From Alisma plantago-aquatica (Eukaryota; Streptophyta; Magnoliopsida; Alismatales; Alismataceae), in NCBI GenBank assembly GCA_963693085.1, contig OY856409.1:501240303-501304302 (forward strand): 64,000 nt of DNA. Reading direction: 5' to 3'. Positions 25,190-37,859 of this stretch are shown here, in pieces. Position 1 is the stretch's first letter, and every line of letters starts with the position of its first letter. The position numbers and the translations under genes are program-made. The notes under the pieces are model-generated. The model searched no databases. It had not been told where the DNA came from and saw nothing but the letters and a program-made list of their open reading frames with translations.

Positions 25190-26348
25190 AACAAATCCAC
25201 CTAGGGCTGATATCCCTAAGTTTTTAGCAAAACCTTTTGTAATAGTACCACCCATAAGCGGACGGGTCTTATCGCAATATAGTTAAGGAGCAAATCCCAA
25301 GGGACAACTTTTTAAAGAATCTTTCTAGTTGAATCTGGATCGACTAAAACTAATATTTAGAATAAGAGTTGATTTGGGTTTAGTTAAACTAATTGCAAGG
25401 AAAGTAAAAGAGCAGGATTAAAACTAAGTTTAGATTAATGATGGGAATTACTGGGGTGGAATTGTGTTTTTCCACCACTACACATGCAAACACATCCAGA
25501 ACACATCCAGGCAACATACAACTATCCAAATGGAGTAACAAACCATCCCTTAGGAAATAGAGTTTCCGTAAGCATCTCTATGGGCTCGATGTCTCATTAC
25601 CCTTAGGGCACACACTTACTACTCCGAAGATATCCCTTCAGAAGTTGTCATTCGGGCATCAACCATGTTAATTGATATTCAAATCTTAAGTATTGAAATT
25701 CTTGCAACAAAGGAATATAATAGATCATGCAAGGAAGGTGATTAATCCACAAAGAATGCATTCAACGATTAACAATGAAATGGAAAGTTATATACAAACC
25801 ATGGAATGTTATAAGATGAATATGTAAGAATGGGCAGCGGGGCTAGTTCCTGCACCCCAGCGAAATGAACTACTTGCTCCTCATTATAGAAATAAAAATA
25901 ATAAGGGAGAGGGAAGATTCTTCCATGGTCATGGTGAAGAAGATGATCACAGCTCGGTGGAGAAACTATTTTCTACACGATGGCGGTGTAGATCTGGACG
26001 AAGAGGGGAAGAACACCAAGACAGATGAGGATGATCTTCTCTCTCCTTCTTCCTTCTCTTCTCATGCTCTTGCTCGTAGGAGATGGAGTGGTATATGGCT
26101 GATGGATGAAGGTGCTACAGATCTAAAATCCCACCACTTTTGTGGCTAGGAGATAGATCTTGATGGAGCGGAGATGGCAGAGTAGCAAGAATACCACATA
26201 GGTAGTCTTTGGTAGAGGATATCGTCTTCCTTGGTTGGGCACAGAGTGACAGCCTGACGGCGTGGATGGAGTGGAAGCAATGCCTCAAATGAAGGAGGGG
26301 GTCATCTATTTATAGGTGCAAATCTGGATAGCACCGACTTAACGTCAT

Positions 26349-26510
26349 AGTCGAGACACTAGTCGAGGTCGTGGTCGTGAGTTACGATTGAGGTTGTGGT
26401 CGTGGTCATAGTCGAGGTCGTGGTCGAGGTGACATGCCACGATCGAGCTAGTGTGGGCCTTGGTTGAGGCGACATGTCGCGGTCAAGGTGGTGTGTCGCG
26501 GTCACAGTCA
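26349..26510. repeat. Degenerate GTCGAGGTCGTG-type short tandem repeat
   Basis: Roughly twelve imperfect copies of a 6-12 base unit around GGTCGAGGTCGTGGTC, GC-rich and CpG-rich within the non-coding 3' part of Athila-1. The 87-codon minus-strand frame over it (Thr-rich) is a by-product. Confidence 0.75.
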
Positions 26511-26816
26511 TATGACAAATACACCCCTGTGGGTGGTGGGGGGCTATTGCTATGGGTCGATGGGCCTGCGTCGATGAATCCTCTAGATGATGAGGATGCT
26601 TTCTAATGAAGGAACTAGACATTGAAAAAAGGCGTCCAAATTATCGAAAGTTTCTTGGGCCCGCTAGTCAGAATGGATTTGATCAAAACTCTAAATAATC
26701 AACTGAAATTGAGGAAAATTATATATGAGCAGATTTAGGGGGGATATGAGAGCTTTCAGTGCAAAACTGGGCCAAAAATGGCAACTGAAACTAAGATGAA
26801 TATGAATTCATCAACA

Positions 26817-26850
26817 CACCCCAAACTTAAATGTTTCTCATCCTCGAGTA
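26817..26850 (-). promoter_or_regulatory. Conserved post-pol purine-rich motif of Athila-1
   Basis: On the minus strand it reads CTCGAGGATGAG...AACATTTAAGTTTGGGGTG, a phrase that recurs after integrase in many plant Ty3/gypsy elements. Its role is not established; a second polypurine-like function is possible. It supports the minus orientation. Confidence 0.45.
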
Positions 26851-27499
26851 ACAAAAAATCTGAATCACTCACAAATTGAATACTTTCAACTCTTGTGATT
26901 GGCCTCATCTCCACATCACGTTTGTTTCTTTGCTGCTATATATGGCTGAGCATCTCAACTTACTGAGATCACTGAATACATCTTACAACATCTTTGTTTT
27001 GGAATTCGTTTCCCAAAATCACTTCCTCCCTACTTTCTCCAACATCAAGCATGTCTAAGAGTTTCATAAGAGTCCAGAGATACCCACATAACAACAAGTG
27101 TGCATCTTATCTGACATTGGTTTTTTATAAAAGAGGGGCACAAATGAGTCATTCATTGTACCAGTAGGTGGAAAAGGGAGTGAAGGGAGGTATGGAAGGA
27201 AGTAGTAAATATCTCCTCTATTTGACTCGAGATTTTTATTATATAGTTGCAATTACATTGATTGCAACTTTCCCCTTATTTTTATTATGAATCTCTCCTC
27301 TATTTGACTCGACATTGCATTTTTTTGGGTGCACATTGGCATCTTTTCTTTTTCATTTTGGTGATACGCCCCTATTAAATAGTGAGGGGTATGGAAGAAG
27401 TAGATATAGAGAGGGGTTGTGTGCCACCCCAAACTTAGGGTTTGCCACTATTCTTATGGCTTTGTGCTTCTTTTTGATGGATGGAGGGGTATGAAGATG

Positions 27500-29770
27500 G
27501 ATTGTGTTTCCTCGGTTAGCCACTCCTTTGCCATCAATGGGGACCGATCTTCAGTGATGAAGCCTTTCTGCGGCCTGCGACAGGGTGATCCACTTTCCCC
27601 CTATCTCTTTATCTTATGTGCTGAAGCTTTTTCTACAGCTATTATTCATGCCTCTGACAGTAAGAGCGTGCACGGACTTAGTGTGTGCCGCCTTACTCCA
27701 CGTATTTCACACTTGTTCTTTGCAGATGACAGTATCCTCTTCACTAGAGCAACTCAGAATGAATGCTTGACCATAGCTAATATTATTAGCCAATACGAAC
27801 AAGCATCGGGCCAGAAAATCAACTATGACAAGACTGAGGTTGTGTTTAGTAAAGGGGTTACTATGGAAGTTCGACAAAATCTGCAGGAAATCCTCAACGT
27901 GAGAGAAGTGGACAAGCATGCGAAGTATTTGGGTCTCCCTACTGCTATTGGAAGATCTAAGAGGCTAGTGTTCAGCTTTATCAAGGAGCGAGTATGGAAG
28001 AAGTTGCAAGGATGGAAGGAAAAATTCTTGTCCAAGCCAGGGAAAGAGGTCCTCATTAAAGCCATTGCACAGGCCATTCCTTCATATATTATGAGTGTGT
28101 TCCAGCTTCCTTCGACACTTATTCAGGAGATCCACAGTTGTGTAGCTAATTTTTGGTGGGGGGCGAAGGGTAATGAGAGGAAGATAGCTTGGCAATGTTG
28201 GGAGAGGCTATGCAAACCAAAAAAAGTTGGTGGTATGGGATTTAGAGATCTACATAATTTGAATCAAGCGCTCCTTGCGAAACAAGTATGGCGGCTACTT
28301 ACAAAACCGACTTCTTTAGTAGCACAGGTTCTCAAAGCAAGATACTATCCACGTTCATCCATTTTGGAAGCGCACAGAGGATACAGCCCGAGTTACACAT
28401 GGAGGAGTCTGTGGGGAGCGAAGGCACTGGTTTGTGAAGGGGTGAATTGGAGAGTGGGCGATGGAGAAGTAGTCGATCTATGGAACAGCAGATGGGTGAT
28501 GTCCCTACAAGGCATGTTGGGCGAGCTCTACCCAGATGTTCAGGTGGTGTACCCATCACTACGGGTCTGCGATCTACTCGACCGTGACAGCTGTGTTTGG
28601 AAGGAGGAGGAGGTTCGTAATATCTTCCCGAGTGCTGCTGCAGAAGCTATTGTCTCCACACCTATCAGCTCGAGGCGACCACCGGACGCGCCCTTCTAGT
28701 GGCCGAGGCCGAGGGGGGATTTCACGACCCGCTCAGGCTACTGGTTGGGTCATTTAGGCAGGGAGGAGTATATACGCAGCCGTAGGGAGCAGAATGATCT
28801 GATATGGAGATGGATATGGAGCAAGCAGTGGCCTCCACGCCTAGCGCATTTCTTATGGCAGGTTTGTACGGGCAGTATGGCCACGATGGGGAGGCTCTAT
28901 GATCGTCACTGCAATGTGGATTTTCTTTTTCCGATATGTCACACGGAGAAGGAGACAATCGATCATCTCTTGTTCGAGTGCCCGGAGGCGAGGCAGCTGT
29001 GGAGTAACCATCCTTTGAAAGAGAAGATCATACAGTCGGGAAACCGCCAGTTAGCTGACCGACTTCAGTTCCTTGCGGACAACCTCTCCGGGGAGGAACT
29101 CGAGATGGCAACAGGGGTGTGGTGGGGGTTGTGGCACTGGAGGAACAAACGAGTCTTCGTCCAGGAGACTACGGAGATGAGGATCATCATCAGCAGGTAC
29201 ACCGGCATCATCGGCGAGTACCGAGACACCATGACGGCACAGGCTATCGAGGAAGTAACATGCAAGCAGCTCCAGCCGCAGCGTTGGGGTAGACCGCCCC
29301 GGGGGTGCTTGAAGCTGAATACCGATGTTGCTATGGGTCCGTGTGGAGCTCTTGGGATTGGAGGAGTGCTTCGTGACCATGCGGGAAGGGTGGTCAAAGT
29401 GTTTAGCCAGCGGCGGGAGGCCATGGTGGCGGTGGAGATGGGAGAAGCCCTTGCTCTTCTTTTCTGCTTGCGGCACGTAGCGGCGACGGGCTGCATGGAC
29501 CTGATATGTGAGACAGATTCTCAAATTCTATACCTCGATCTCACGGGACCGACGCAACGCATGGGCCATATGGGTCTTATTGTAGACGATATCCGTAGTT
29601 TAGCTTTGTCCTTTGCTTCTATTTCTTTTGTTTTTGCTGCCAGGAGATGTAATAAAGTTGCTCATGCTATGGCAAGAAAGGCCCTGGCTGATGACAACGC
29701 CTATGAACAGTCCGGAGAAATGGTACCTTCTTCCATCTCTCCACTGGTCTTGTATGATTCTGGTGATTAG
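27500..29770 (+). pseudogene. LINE-B ORF2 C-terminal two thirds: RT, zf-RVT and RNase H, with one in-frame stop
   Basis: One continuous frame of about 756 codons with a single TAG at 28697-28699. The RT part shows LRQGDPLSPYLF (about 27574-27609) and the catalytic FADD (27719-27730), then the LG.P...R thumb region and GW...FLS..GKEVLIKAI. After the stop come the zf-RVT motif (C..EKETIDHLLFECPEARQLW; its first cysteine appears replaced) and an RNase H domain with LNTDV (near 29314), VEMGEALAL, CETDSQ and CNKVAHAMAR (near 29650). It lacks the endonuclease and N-terminal RT through 5' truncation, so it is dead on arrival. The ATG at 27419 lies in Athila-1 sequence and is not a real start. Confidence 0.9.
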
Positions 29771-29808
29771 TTGAATACAGGGCCAGCCCCAAATTTCAAA
29801 AAAAAAAA
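27501..29808 (+). mobile_element. LINE-B: 5'-truncated, well-preserved LINE inserted in Athila-1
   Basis: Coding of a LINE ORF2 begins abruptly in the RT domain at about 27501 and runs to a stop at 29770. A short 3' UTR and an A-run (29798-29808) follow. AAGATGG precedes the LINE at 27494-27500 and follows it at 29807-29813, a likely 7-bp target duplication (two bases merge with the poly(A), so GATGG is the unambiguous part). The flanks on both sides belong to the Athila-1 3' region. It is much GC-richer than its surroundings. 5' truncation is usual for LINEs because reverse transcription stops early. Confidence 0.85.
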
Positions 29809-30739
29809 GATGGTAGAAGAAGTGTAGAAGAGAGTTAAGATCATAATGCAACTTAATTTACAATTTAGTACATCAAGTTTTTCTCCTTATCATACTATGC
29901 TCAAATAATGACTTGATGGGGATCCAGTGGAGATTCCATGCTATTGTTCCACTAGTCAGTTGGGAAGCACGATGTGTTTGATCCCTCTCAGTTTGATAAT
30001 ACTGAAGGATCATGATGTTAGGATTCATAAGCTTCACATATTGATTTTTAACCATTGGTTAGTTTCAAAAATTGTCCCTCTTGAGGCTTTTCTTTGAATA
30101 AGGATGGTATAATGATTCAAAATTGCATGGAAAAAGAAACTAGCTGACTAGGTAAGGGCTTTGATTGAAATAAAAGCCTCAAAAGTTCATCAAGTTTTTA
30201 TACAAAACTACTTTGAAAACTTACATTTTTTTAAAATTTTGATCAAAATTGCTTCAAAATTACAATGACGGAATCTTAAGTCTGAAATAGATAGGTGTGG
30301 GTGGAGAGCAAAGTACATACCACCCACCCTCCACCTCGAACTTAGAAATTTGTTCATCCCAAGCAAACTCTAATTTTGAGATGGAGGGGAAAATTGTTCC
30401 AGTTGGACCACCAAATGTGGTTGTGTTCCTCTCAGCAACGTGTCCTCCATCTAAAAGATCAAAAATGAAAACTATCATAACTTAAGATTGCATCTTGCGA
30501 TGTGATATCTAATATGTGAAAAATTTTCTAATTCAAAATTGAAAGTAAAAAACTAAGGTAATATGTGCAAAATTTTCTAATTCAAAATTGAATGTAAAAA
30601 ATTAAGGTAAGGATCAGGTTGCCTCCCAACAAGCACCTTTGTTTTATGTCATTGGCTCGAAATGCTTCTTTCAATTTTTTGGTAGATATGTTGGTTTGGA
30701 AAGATTCAAAGATGCTTCAATGCTCATGTTAGTTGTGGT

Positions 30740-33700
30740 GAAATATCTCTTCAATTTTCCATTAGCGACAAACTATCCTGACTTTTCACTCCATAAAATG
30801 AAGATACCATGTGGGTAGATGCACTAGATAGTGTATGGTCCTGACCATCGAGAATGGAGTTTCCCTGGGAACAATCTCAGTCTTGAGTTAAATAGTAGAA
30901 CTTGGTCTCCCACTTGTATGCATTTCCTTTTTAGATGACCATCATGCCATAATTTTGTGTGATTTTTGTAGAATATTGCATTCTAGTAGGTTGTCATCCG
31001 AAGTTCTTCCAACTCTTGAGGTTGCAGAATCCTGGCTTGGCCAGATTTCTTCATGTCAAAATTCAGTTGTTTGATTGCCGACTAAGCTTTTTGTTCAAGT
31101 TCTACGGGCAGGTGACATGATTTTTCGTAGATTAATCTAAAGGGTGTTGTTCCAAGAGGAGTCTTAAAAGCAGTTTTGTAGGCCCACAAGGCATCATTGA
31201 TTTTTACTGACCAATCCTTTAGGTTGTGGCCCACTGTCTTTTCCAGGATAGCTTTGAGTTGACAGTTTGACACCTCTACCTATCCACTCATTTGCAGATG
31301 GTAGGGGGAAGCTACCTTGTGCATTACACCATATTTTCTCAATAGTGCCTCGAAACTTCTTTTCAAAAAATGAGAACCTTTGTCGAATATCACAATGTGT
31401 AGAACTCTGAAATGGGGAAAAATAATGTCTCTAAACATTTTGATGACTGGTTTCGAATCACTAGTGATGGTTGGTATGGCCTCTACCCATTTAGAGACAT
31501 AATCCACCACAACTAGAAAGTGGCAAAATCCATACGAGGATGGGAATGAGCCCATGTAGTCCACTCCCCAAATGTCAAAAATCTCAACCTCCTACTAGAG
31601 CTTAAGGGGCATCTCATCTCTTTTTTTTATGTTACCCGCCCTCTAGCATTTGTCACAAGACAAGGCGAAGTTGTAGGCATCCTTGGAGATGGTTGGCCAA
31701 AACAAGCCACATTATAGAACTTTCAAAGTAGTTTTAGAACTCATATGGCCTCCAGAAGGGCCTGAGTGACATTGCTCTAGAACAAGCTGAGCTTCTTCCT
31801 CAGTGATATAACGCCTGTAGAGACCATCATCACAAATCTTGAAGAGGTATAGCTCATCACAGTGATATTGCTTCACGTTGTGCATGAATTTCTTTAGTGC
31901 AATGTCGGTGCATACAGGGTGGATGACACCAACTGCAAGGTAGTTCACATAGTCTGTGTACCAAGGGATGGCTTCTAAAGCTTTTATGAGATGGTCGTCT
32001 AGAAGAGAGTCATTAATTGGGATCTTTTTTGTGTCCAGGGTGTGGATACAACTCAAGTGGTTTGCCACAACATTCTTTGTGCCTTTCTTATCTCTTATCT
32101 AAAGATCAAATTCTTACAAGAGGATAATCCATCTGATTATCCTAGGTTTTGCATCTTTCTTTGCTAGGAGGTAATGAATTACAACAAGATCTGTGTAGAT
32201 GATGGCCTTCAAATTAATGAGTTAGGATCTGAACTTGACAAATGCATACAAAACTGCTAAAAGTTCCTTCTCAGTAGTTGCATAGTTCCTTTGAGCTTCA
32301 TCAAGGGTCTTAGATGCATAGTAGATGGCATGATGTTTCTTTTCTATATATTGGCCCAAAACAACACCGAATGCGAAATCACTGGCGTCACACATTATTT
32401 CAAATGGGTGCCCCCAATCTGGAGCTCTGATGATAGGGGTTGATGTAAGGGCATGCTTAATATTTTTGAAACTCTTGATGCATTCTTCATCAAAGTGGAA
32501 ATCAGTTTCCTTTAATAATAAGTTCGGCATAGGCTTGGTTATCTAAGAGAAGTCCTTTATAAACCTTCTATAAAATCCTTCATGACCAAGAAAAGTGCGG
32601 ACCTCTCTTACATTATTTGGGATACTGATTTTAGAAATCACTTCGATCTTTGCCTTGTCTACTTCAATCCCTCGATTGCTGACCCTATGGCCGAGGACAA
32701 TGCCTTCTTTTACCATGAAATTACATTTCTCCCTATTTAACACAAGACCTACTTCTTCACACCGTTTGAGGACAAGGGAGAGCTGCTTCAGGCATGAGTC
32801 GTATGAACCCCCATAAACAGAGAAATCATCCATGAAAACTTCCATAATAGTTTTAGTGAGTCCATCAAATATGGCTGCCATGAAACGCAGGAAAGTGGCA
32901 GATGCATTACAAAGTCCAAAAGGCATCCTTCTAAAGGCATATGTTCCAAAGCAGCAAGTGAATGTTATTTTCTCTTGATCGTCTGGATGTATGGGAATTT
33001 TATAGGATCCTAAGTAACCATCGAGATAGAAAAAATATTCCTAGTGAGCCAATTGCTCTAAGACTTAGTCTATGAAAGGCATCAGGAAATGATCTTTACA
33101 TGTGGCCTTGTTCAATTTCCTATAATAGAGACACATCCTCCAACCAATGGTTATTTGAGTGGGGATAAGTTTGTTATTTTCATTTCTTACCATAGTAGTT
33201 CCACCTTTCTTTGGGACAACATGTACAAGACGTATCCATGGCGAGTCAGATATAGGATATATGATTCAAGTAGTGAGCAATTTAATGACTTCAGGGTAGA
33301 CTACTTCATTCATATTTGGATTCAGCTTCCATTGATGTTTGACAGTTGGCTTATGGTCTTCCACCATGGGGATTCTATGCATGCAAAGTGCCTGACTGAC
33401 CCCAGTGAGGTCGCTCATTTTGTAGCAGAGGGCCTTTCTTTTTTTCCTTAGTTCAATCAGGAGTTTATCTTCTTGTTCAGATGTTAGGTCAGAATTTATG
33501 ATAACTGGGAAGACCTTGAGATCATCCAAAAACACGTACTTCAGTCCCTTGGGTAGGGGCTTCATTTATGGGGGCCTCTGGTTTCTCTCATAGGTCTTCA
33601 GTTACATACACATCCTTGAGTTCCTCAAATTTAGCTTCAGGATCTTCTTCTATTGCGTTGAGGTGAAGAACACAATTCTTTACTTATTCATCGATGGAGT

Positions 33701-34095
33701 CATTAGCAGATGGATTTGTTAGAGACACTCTAAAGGATCGTCTGATTCATGATTCTCTTGCATGAGAAGTGACATTTTCTCTATGCAATCAATCAAATAG
33801 ATTTCTTCTTGCATGCTTGGTCTTCACATACTTTCAAAAACTTTGAACTCGAGTATTTCTTTTCCTAGTCTATGGAGCAAGGTTCCTACTTCAACATCAA
33901 TCAAAGCTCTAACAGTGGTGATGAACAGACAGCCAAAGATAAGAGGGTATTTGGAGTCCTCTTTTATGTCCACGATTATAAAGTCGCATGGGACATAAGA
34001 GTCTTTGCCTACCTTGACTGGAACATCCTCAAGGATTCCCAAAGGGAGAGTCATAGGATTGTCTACAAGTTGTACAAGTGGACGTTTTAAATTCC
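30740..34095 (-). pseudogene. Athila-1 pol: partial protease, RT, RNase H and integrase
   Basis: All recognisable pieces lie in one minus-strand frame, so stops but no frameshifts break it. Protease C-terminal half: PLGILEDVPVKVG and DFIIVDIKED (33824-34054); the catalytic Asp would lie beyond the break. RT: LPKGLKYVFLDD and MHRIPMVED (33266-33565), motif A YLDGY (near 33020), MPFGLCNASATF, catalytic FMDD (near 32835) and FLGHEGFYRRFIKDFS. RNase H: DASDFAFG, TTEKELLAV and a YTD segment (32160-32420). Integrase: HHCC zinc finger (CHSG...H, SCDKC), core VDYMG, FDKGSHF and VEVSN (D, D, E all present; 31270-31600), then [16 protein letters not shown]. The C-terminal module GKLHSRWSGPY lies near 30840. 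About ten stops are seen, several at expected Gln positions. Confidence 0.9.
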
Positions 34096-36000
34096 TATGG
34101 AGCTTGCTTAATTAATGATACTATGTACCGATTTTGTTATGTATGAAAATGCTTCCGCTATGCTTGGATGGTGTATGTTTTTGGAGTTAGTGACAAATAT
34201 TTTGTTAATATAAACATCATATATGTCATGTGGGTGTTCCCTTAGTCCTAAGTTTCAAATAGATTAAGCATCATTTCCAAAGTTATAAACATGTATGTAT
34301 CGATTCAACATAGCACAAGTATCATGAAGGCCTTGGTATAGGCAAACCATCCACATTAGATTAGATATAGATATAAGATCATTTCTGACTTGAAGTTAGG
34401 GAAACATGATGTTTGGGTTTCCATCACAGTTTAATCATATGAGATCATGACTAGTAATACTAGATCAATTTCATGTAAAGGATTCACATTTTCAAGTCGT
34501 AAGATCATAAATTAGTCTAGGATAGATCAATCTAGTGTTTAGTTCCACGAGTACGGTGAGTTTACTGATTTGAACAAGATAGAGCGTAGGATTATCATAA
34601 CAATCATATTTCATTATATGGAATATAACTAGGTCAATTAGCTCATTTTCATACACATAAATTGTACTTGAGATCCTATTAGTCAAACATGGACCACTTA
34701 ACATACGTATTAGTTGATTATTTCATGTGGCAAAGGGTTACTGATTTCAAAGTGGAAAGATCATATGATCATTGGATATGTCAAAGTCCCAAAATTAAGC
34801 AAATGCTATCTTGCGTAAGCAAAAAGGGCCACTTTTAGGTCTAAATGAGTAAAAAGGCACATCAAAAAGTTCTACTTCATGATTCAAAGCAAAGATGGAT
34901 AAAAATTACTATTCCAGTGTTTAAGAGTGATATTTGAAACAATAGTACCCTTCTCGAGAAAGATACATCTTTGAGATATTCAAAGGTGCATAAAAGACAT
35001 GCTTTTTATTATATTAGAGGAAAAGAAGTTGATTCATGTCCTGGAACATGTTCCATTGGATTGATATCGCTGAGAGAATAAAAAGGATATATAATATGCC
35101 TCATTTGGCCAAACGAAGCAAGAGTTTTCATTTTTTGAAAATCTATATCACAACCATAGACAAAGAAGGGGTGTTACATGATTTTATTTGATGATGATGA
35201 AGCCACATATTTGGACTACTAGACGGTGATCTAGTGGAAGGTTGGTGCCTCTCACCTATGATCATGGTGAGTGGTGCACTTGCAGTGAGTGGGTCCTGCT
35301 CGCCACACGTTGTTCATCCTTTGGAGGATGTACCCTACCTCGGCGTTGCCTGACTGCTTTCTCAGTCTAACCGTGATGGGGGCTGCTCGTAAACCACACC
35401 TCAATGCTCTACGTCACTGGACACCACTTTTGACCATGGTTGCTCGTGTGTGCTTCTCATCTTGAGCAAGGAAGCGGGTCCAGACATGTGGCAGTCACTC
35501 CTTGGTTGAGAGCTGCTCGAGGCGTGACAAGTAGGGATAGAGAGGGAGAGAGAGTGGTGGCTCAAGGTTGGGGACCGACCATCCAAATGTGATCATATGA
35601 CCTGGGAACATCTCCTTCATGGAATCAGGCCCACACCTGAACCAAAACCAACAACAGATGTGCTTGCTGACATGTGTAGATGGGTAGCATGTAGGGCATG
35701 AGCGAGCTTAGGAGGATGTTGCCTCTATTTGTCAGACCCTCACGAGCATGTTGGAAGGCTCAGTGCGTCGGGAGGAGCCCAGAAGAGGAGAAGCTCAAAA
35801 TGATGTCGCTGAGGCATCGCTGGGTAGCGTGAGAGAAGAAAGGGAGGAAAATCGGGGCATTAGGGCACCCGAGAGATGTGTGAAAGGGAGGAAAATGAGA
35901 GAGGTAAATAAGAGGAAAGTAATGGGCTCGTCAATTTCTTCTAAAAGGGGCTTGATCGTCATGGATTGGAGGAGGAAAAAGGGAGGAGTAGGTGGCCACT
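34096..36000. other. Unassigned, between the two Athila-like elements
   Basis: 34096-35170 is AT-rich with no motif. 35200-36070 is GC-richer and pyrimidine-rich on the minus strand, with repeated CTGCTCG words. It looks like LTR or 5' UTR sequence of an LTR element, but I found no ends. The 107-codon plus-strand frame at 35748-36071 is basic and low-complexity and I do not accept it as a gene. Confidence 0.4.
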
Positions 36001-37126
36001 GGTGCCACTTTGCTGGTGGAGGTATGAAAAAGGGAAAAGATCATGGCCATCAGATGGAAACTCAAATCTGAGAAGGCACAATCCTAAGTCTAGAAACTAA
36101 AGCTAGGGAAACAAGGCACTTTATTGGATGGAAAAGCAAGGGTCAGATCAGTGGTGGATAACATAAGGCCAAAAGTTGGCCTTGCACACACAGGCACCCC
36201 TATTTGGGCTTGGTAAAGCTGTCCCAAAGGTAAAACATATGAGTATAAGGTTAAAAATTAGGGGTTTAAAGTATAAACCAACAATTAAGCATATTTTCCT
36301 CATCCGAATTCCAAATTGGACAAAAATTGATGCGTTGGAAACTTAAGAGTACCCTATATACAATGCGAATGGGTTTAGGACATAGATATTCATATAGGTG
36401 AGATCAAACTATAGATGATAAGGGTGATGTATGACTTAGGTTCAACCTCAGTCTCAAAATCAATTTGAGTGTCACCAATCATCACATGTACATGAGACAA
36501 CTTCAAAAAGAATCACAACAACTTGAATCATGAAATTGAGGGCTCGAGTGCAAAGGTGAATTGTATGGCATATACATGAGGAGAGAGAAAATTCAGGTTA
36601 GCACATCATCCTACATGAATGTGGTGGTGTATTTCTCTAGGAAGCAAACCTTTAGGGTGGAGAGAAATATGAGAGTGATTTTTTCATGTTGAAAAACCAT
36701 CGAAGTAGGGGTGTTTTTGTCATCTTTGACAGACACACACTTTCTACATATTTCCATCGTAGTTGATCCTCTTGATGAGGCACAATCATTGTACCTTGTT
36801 GCCTCAAGTGCCTGACAGTAAACCTCTAGGTAACGCTCATCATGCTTGTCACAACCATGTACTATACATGTTGTCTTGGAGACTTGATGAGTGATGATCG
36901 AGGAGGAGGATCCTTCTTGTGATGGGTGTGATCTAGACATGAGAAGATATAGAGAGAAAAAGAATGAGCATGATATATTTGTGCCTCCTCATCATCGAGG
37001 GTGATTGCTCAGAGTTGCTTGTATATTAGTCCTAGATAAGTAGTTTATTTGGTGTGACGATTATATAAGAACCACCCTCTTTATATAAAAAATTATAAAC
37101 CCTTTAGTAAAAAGTTGGTGCCACCA

Positions 37127-37216
37127 ACTTGGTAGTTGGTTCTACAAACTCCTCAATCATTGATGAAACCGACTTGATAGTTGGTCTCACAAACTCCTCA
37201 ATCATTGATGGAACCG
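37127..37216. repeat. 45-bp tandem duplication
   Basis: Two 45-bp units (37127-37171 and 37172-37216) sharing ACTTG.TAGTTGGT and AAACTCCTCAATCATTGATG. They lie in the non-coding 3' region of Athila-2, amid other short GGTGCCACC / GGTACCACC words. Confidence 0.85.
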
Positions 37217-37859
37217 ACCCACATATAACATAAGTTATTGATATCTAATTTTATTAAAATTTTCAATTTGAAACTTTAAATTGTTTATGCACACATTTGT
37301 GGTCATTGGATATGGGCCACAAATTCCCCATTCATGTATCTTGGCAGTAGCCACTACAAGCCCAGTGCCACTAACATTTACTTGTACCTGCCTACACAAT
37401 TTTCATAGATAGACAAAAATTATTCTTGGTGGTATCAACTAGTATGTCGGTGCTACCAAGATTTTACTATGAATTTCTTAATCAAAATTTTCACTGTCTT
37501 GGTTCCACTGACAGGAAACTGGTACCACCTTAATTGTCATCTAAATTCCCCGCACACTAAAAACACAAGTCATGACACCTTTTTTACTTGCATCAAACTA
37601 GATATTAACCATCTAAAATATAAAATGGACTTAACTATTGTAAGAACGCCTAAAACAAGATCTAAAAAAAATTAAGAAAATCTAACCTATTACCTACATA
37701 ATGGGTTGCCTCCTACCAATCACCATTATTTTACGTCCTAGGTTCTACACAATGATTCCCTCTGTCTTGGGTTGTCTTAGGTGGTTGATGATGAATGAGT
37801 CAGAAATCTAAATTCCACCTTATCATCATTAATACCTAGAGGGAGGTATCCTCTTCCCA

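Larger units (their letters stand above)
25190..34095 (-). mobile_element. Athila-1: Athila-like Ty3/gypsy element, gag missing, hosting LINE-B
   Basis: On the minus strand the order is partial protease, RT, RNase H, integrase (34095 to about 30740), then a long non-coding 3' part to about 25190, interrupted by LINE-B at 27501-29808. The 3' part holds the phrase found downstream of pol in many plant gypsy elements (minus strand TTTAAGTTTGGGGTGTG, within 26817-26835) and the plus-strand phrase GGTTGCCTCCCAACAAGC near 30620. Coding is cut off at about 34095 inside protease, so gag, 5' UTR and 5' LTR are absent. LTR boundaries were not found. Confidence 0.75.

Noticed and set aside
27419..28699. 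Intact 426-codon plus-strand gene
   Set aside because: It is the RT part of a 5'-truncated LINE joined by chance to an upstream ATG in Athila-1 sequence.
29051..29524. Minus-strand open frames of 143 and 157 codons
   Set aside because: They are antisense shadows of the GC-rich LINE-B zf-RVT and RNase H region, which has clear family motifs on the plus strand.
35748..36071. 107-codon Arg/Lys/Glu-rich plus-strand frame
   Set aside because: Low-complexity purine-rich sequence in LTR/UTR-like DNA. No domain or neighbouring gene supports it.
36611..36940. 109-codon minus-strand frame with several Cys and His residues
   Set aside because: The spacing does not fit a zinc finger I know. It lies in the 3' non-coding part of Athila-2, so I could not support it as a gene.
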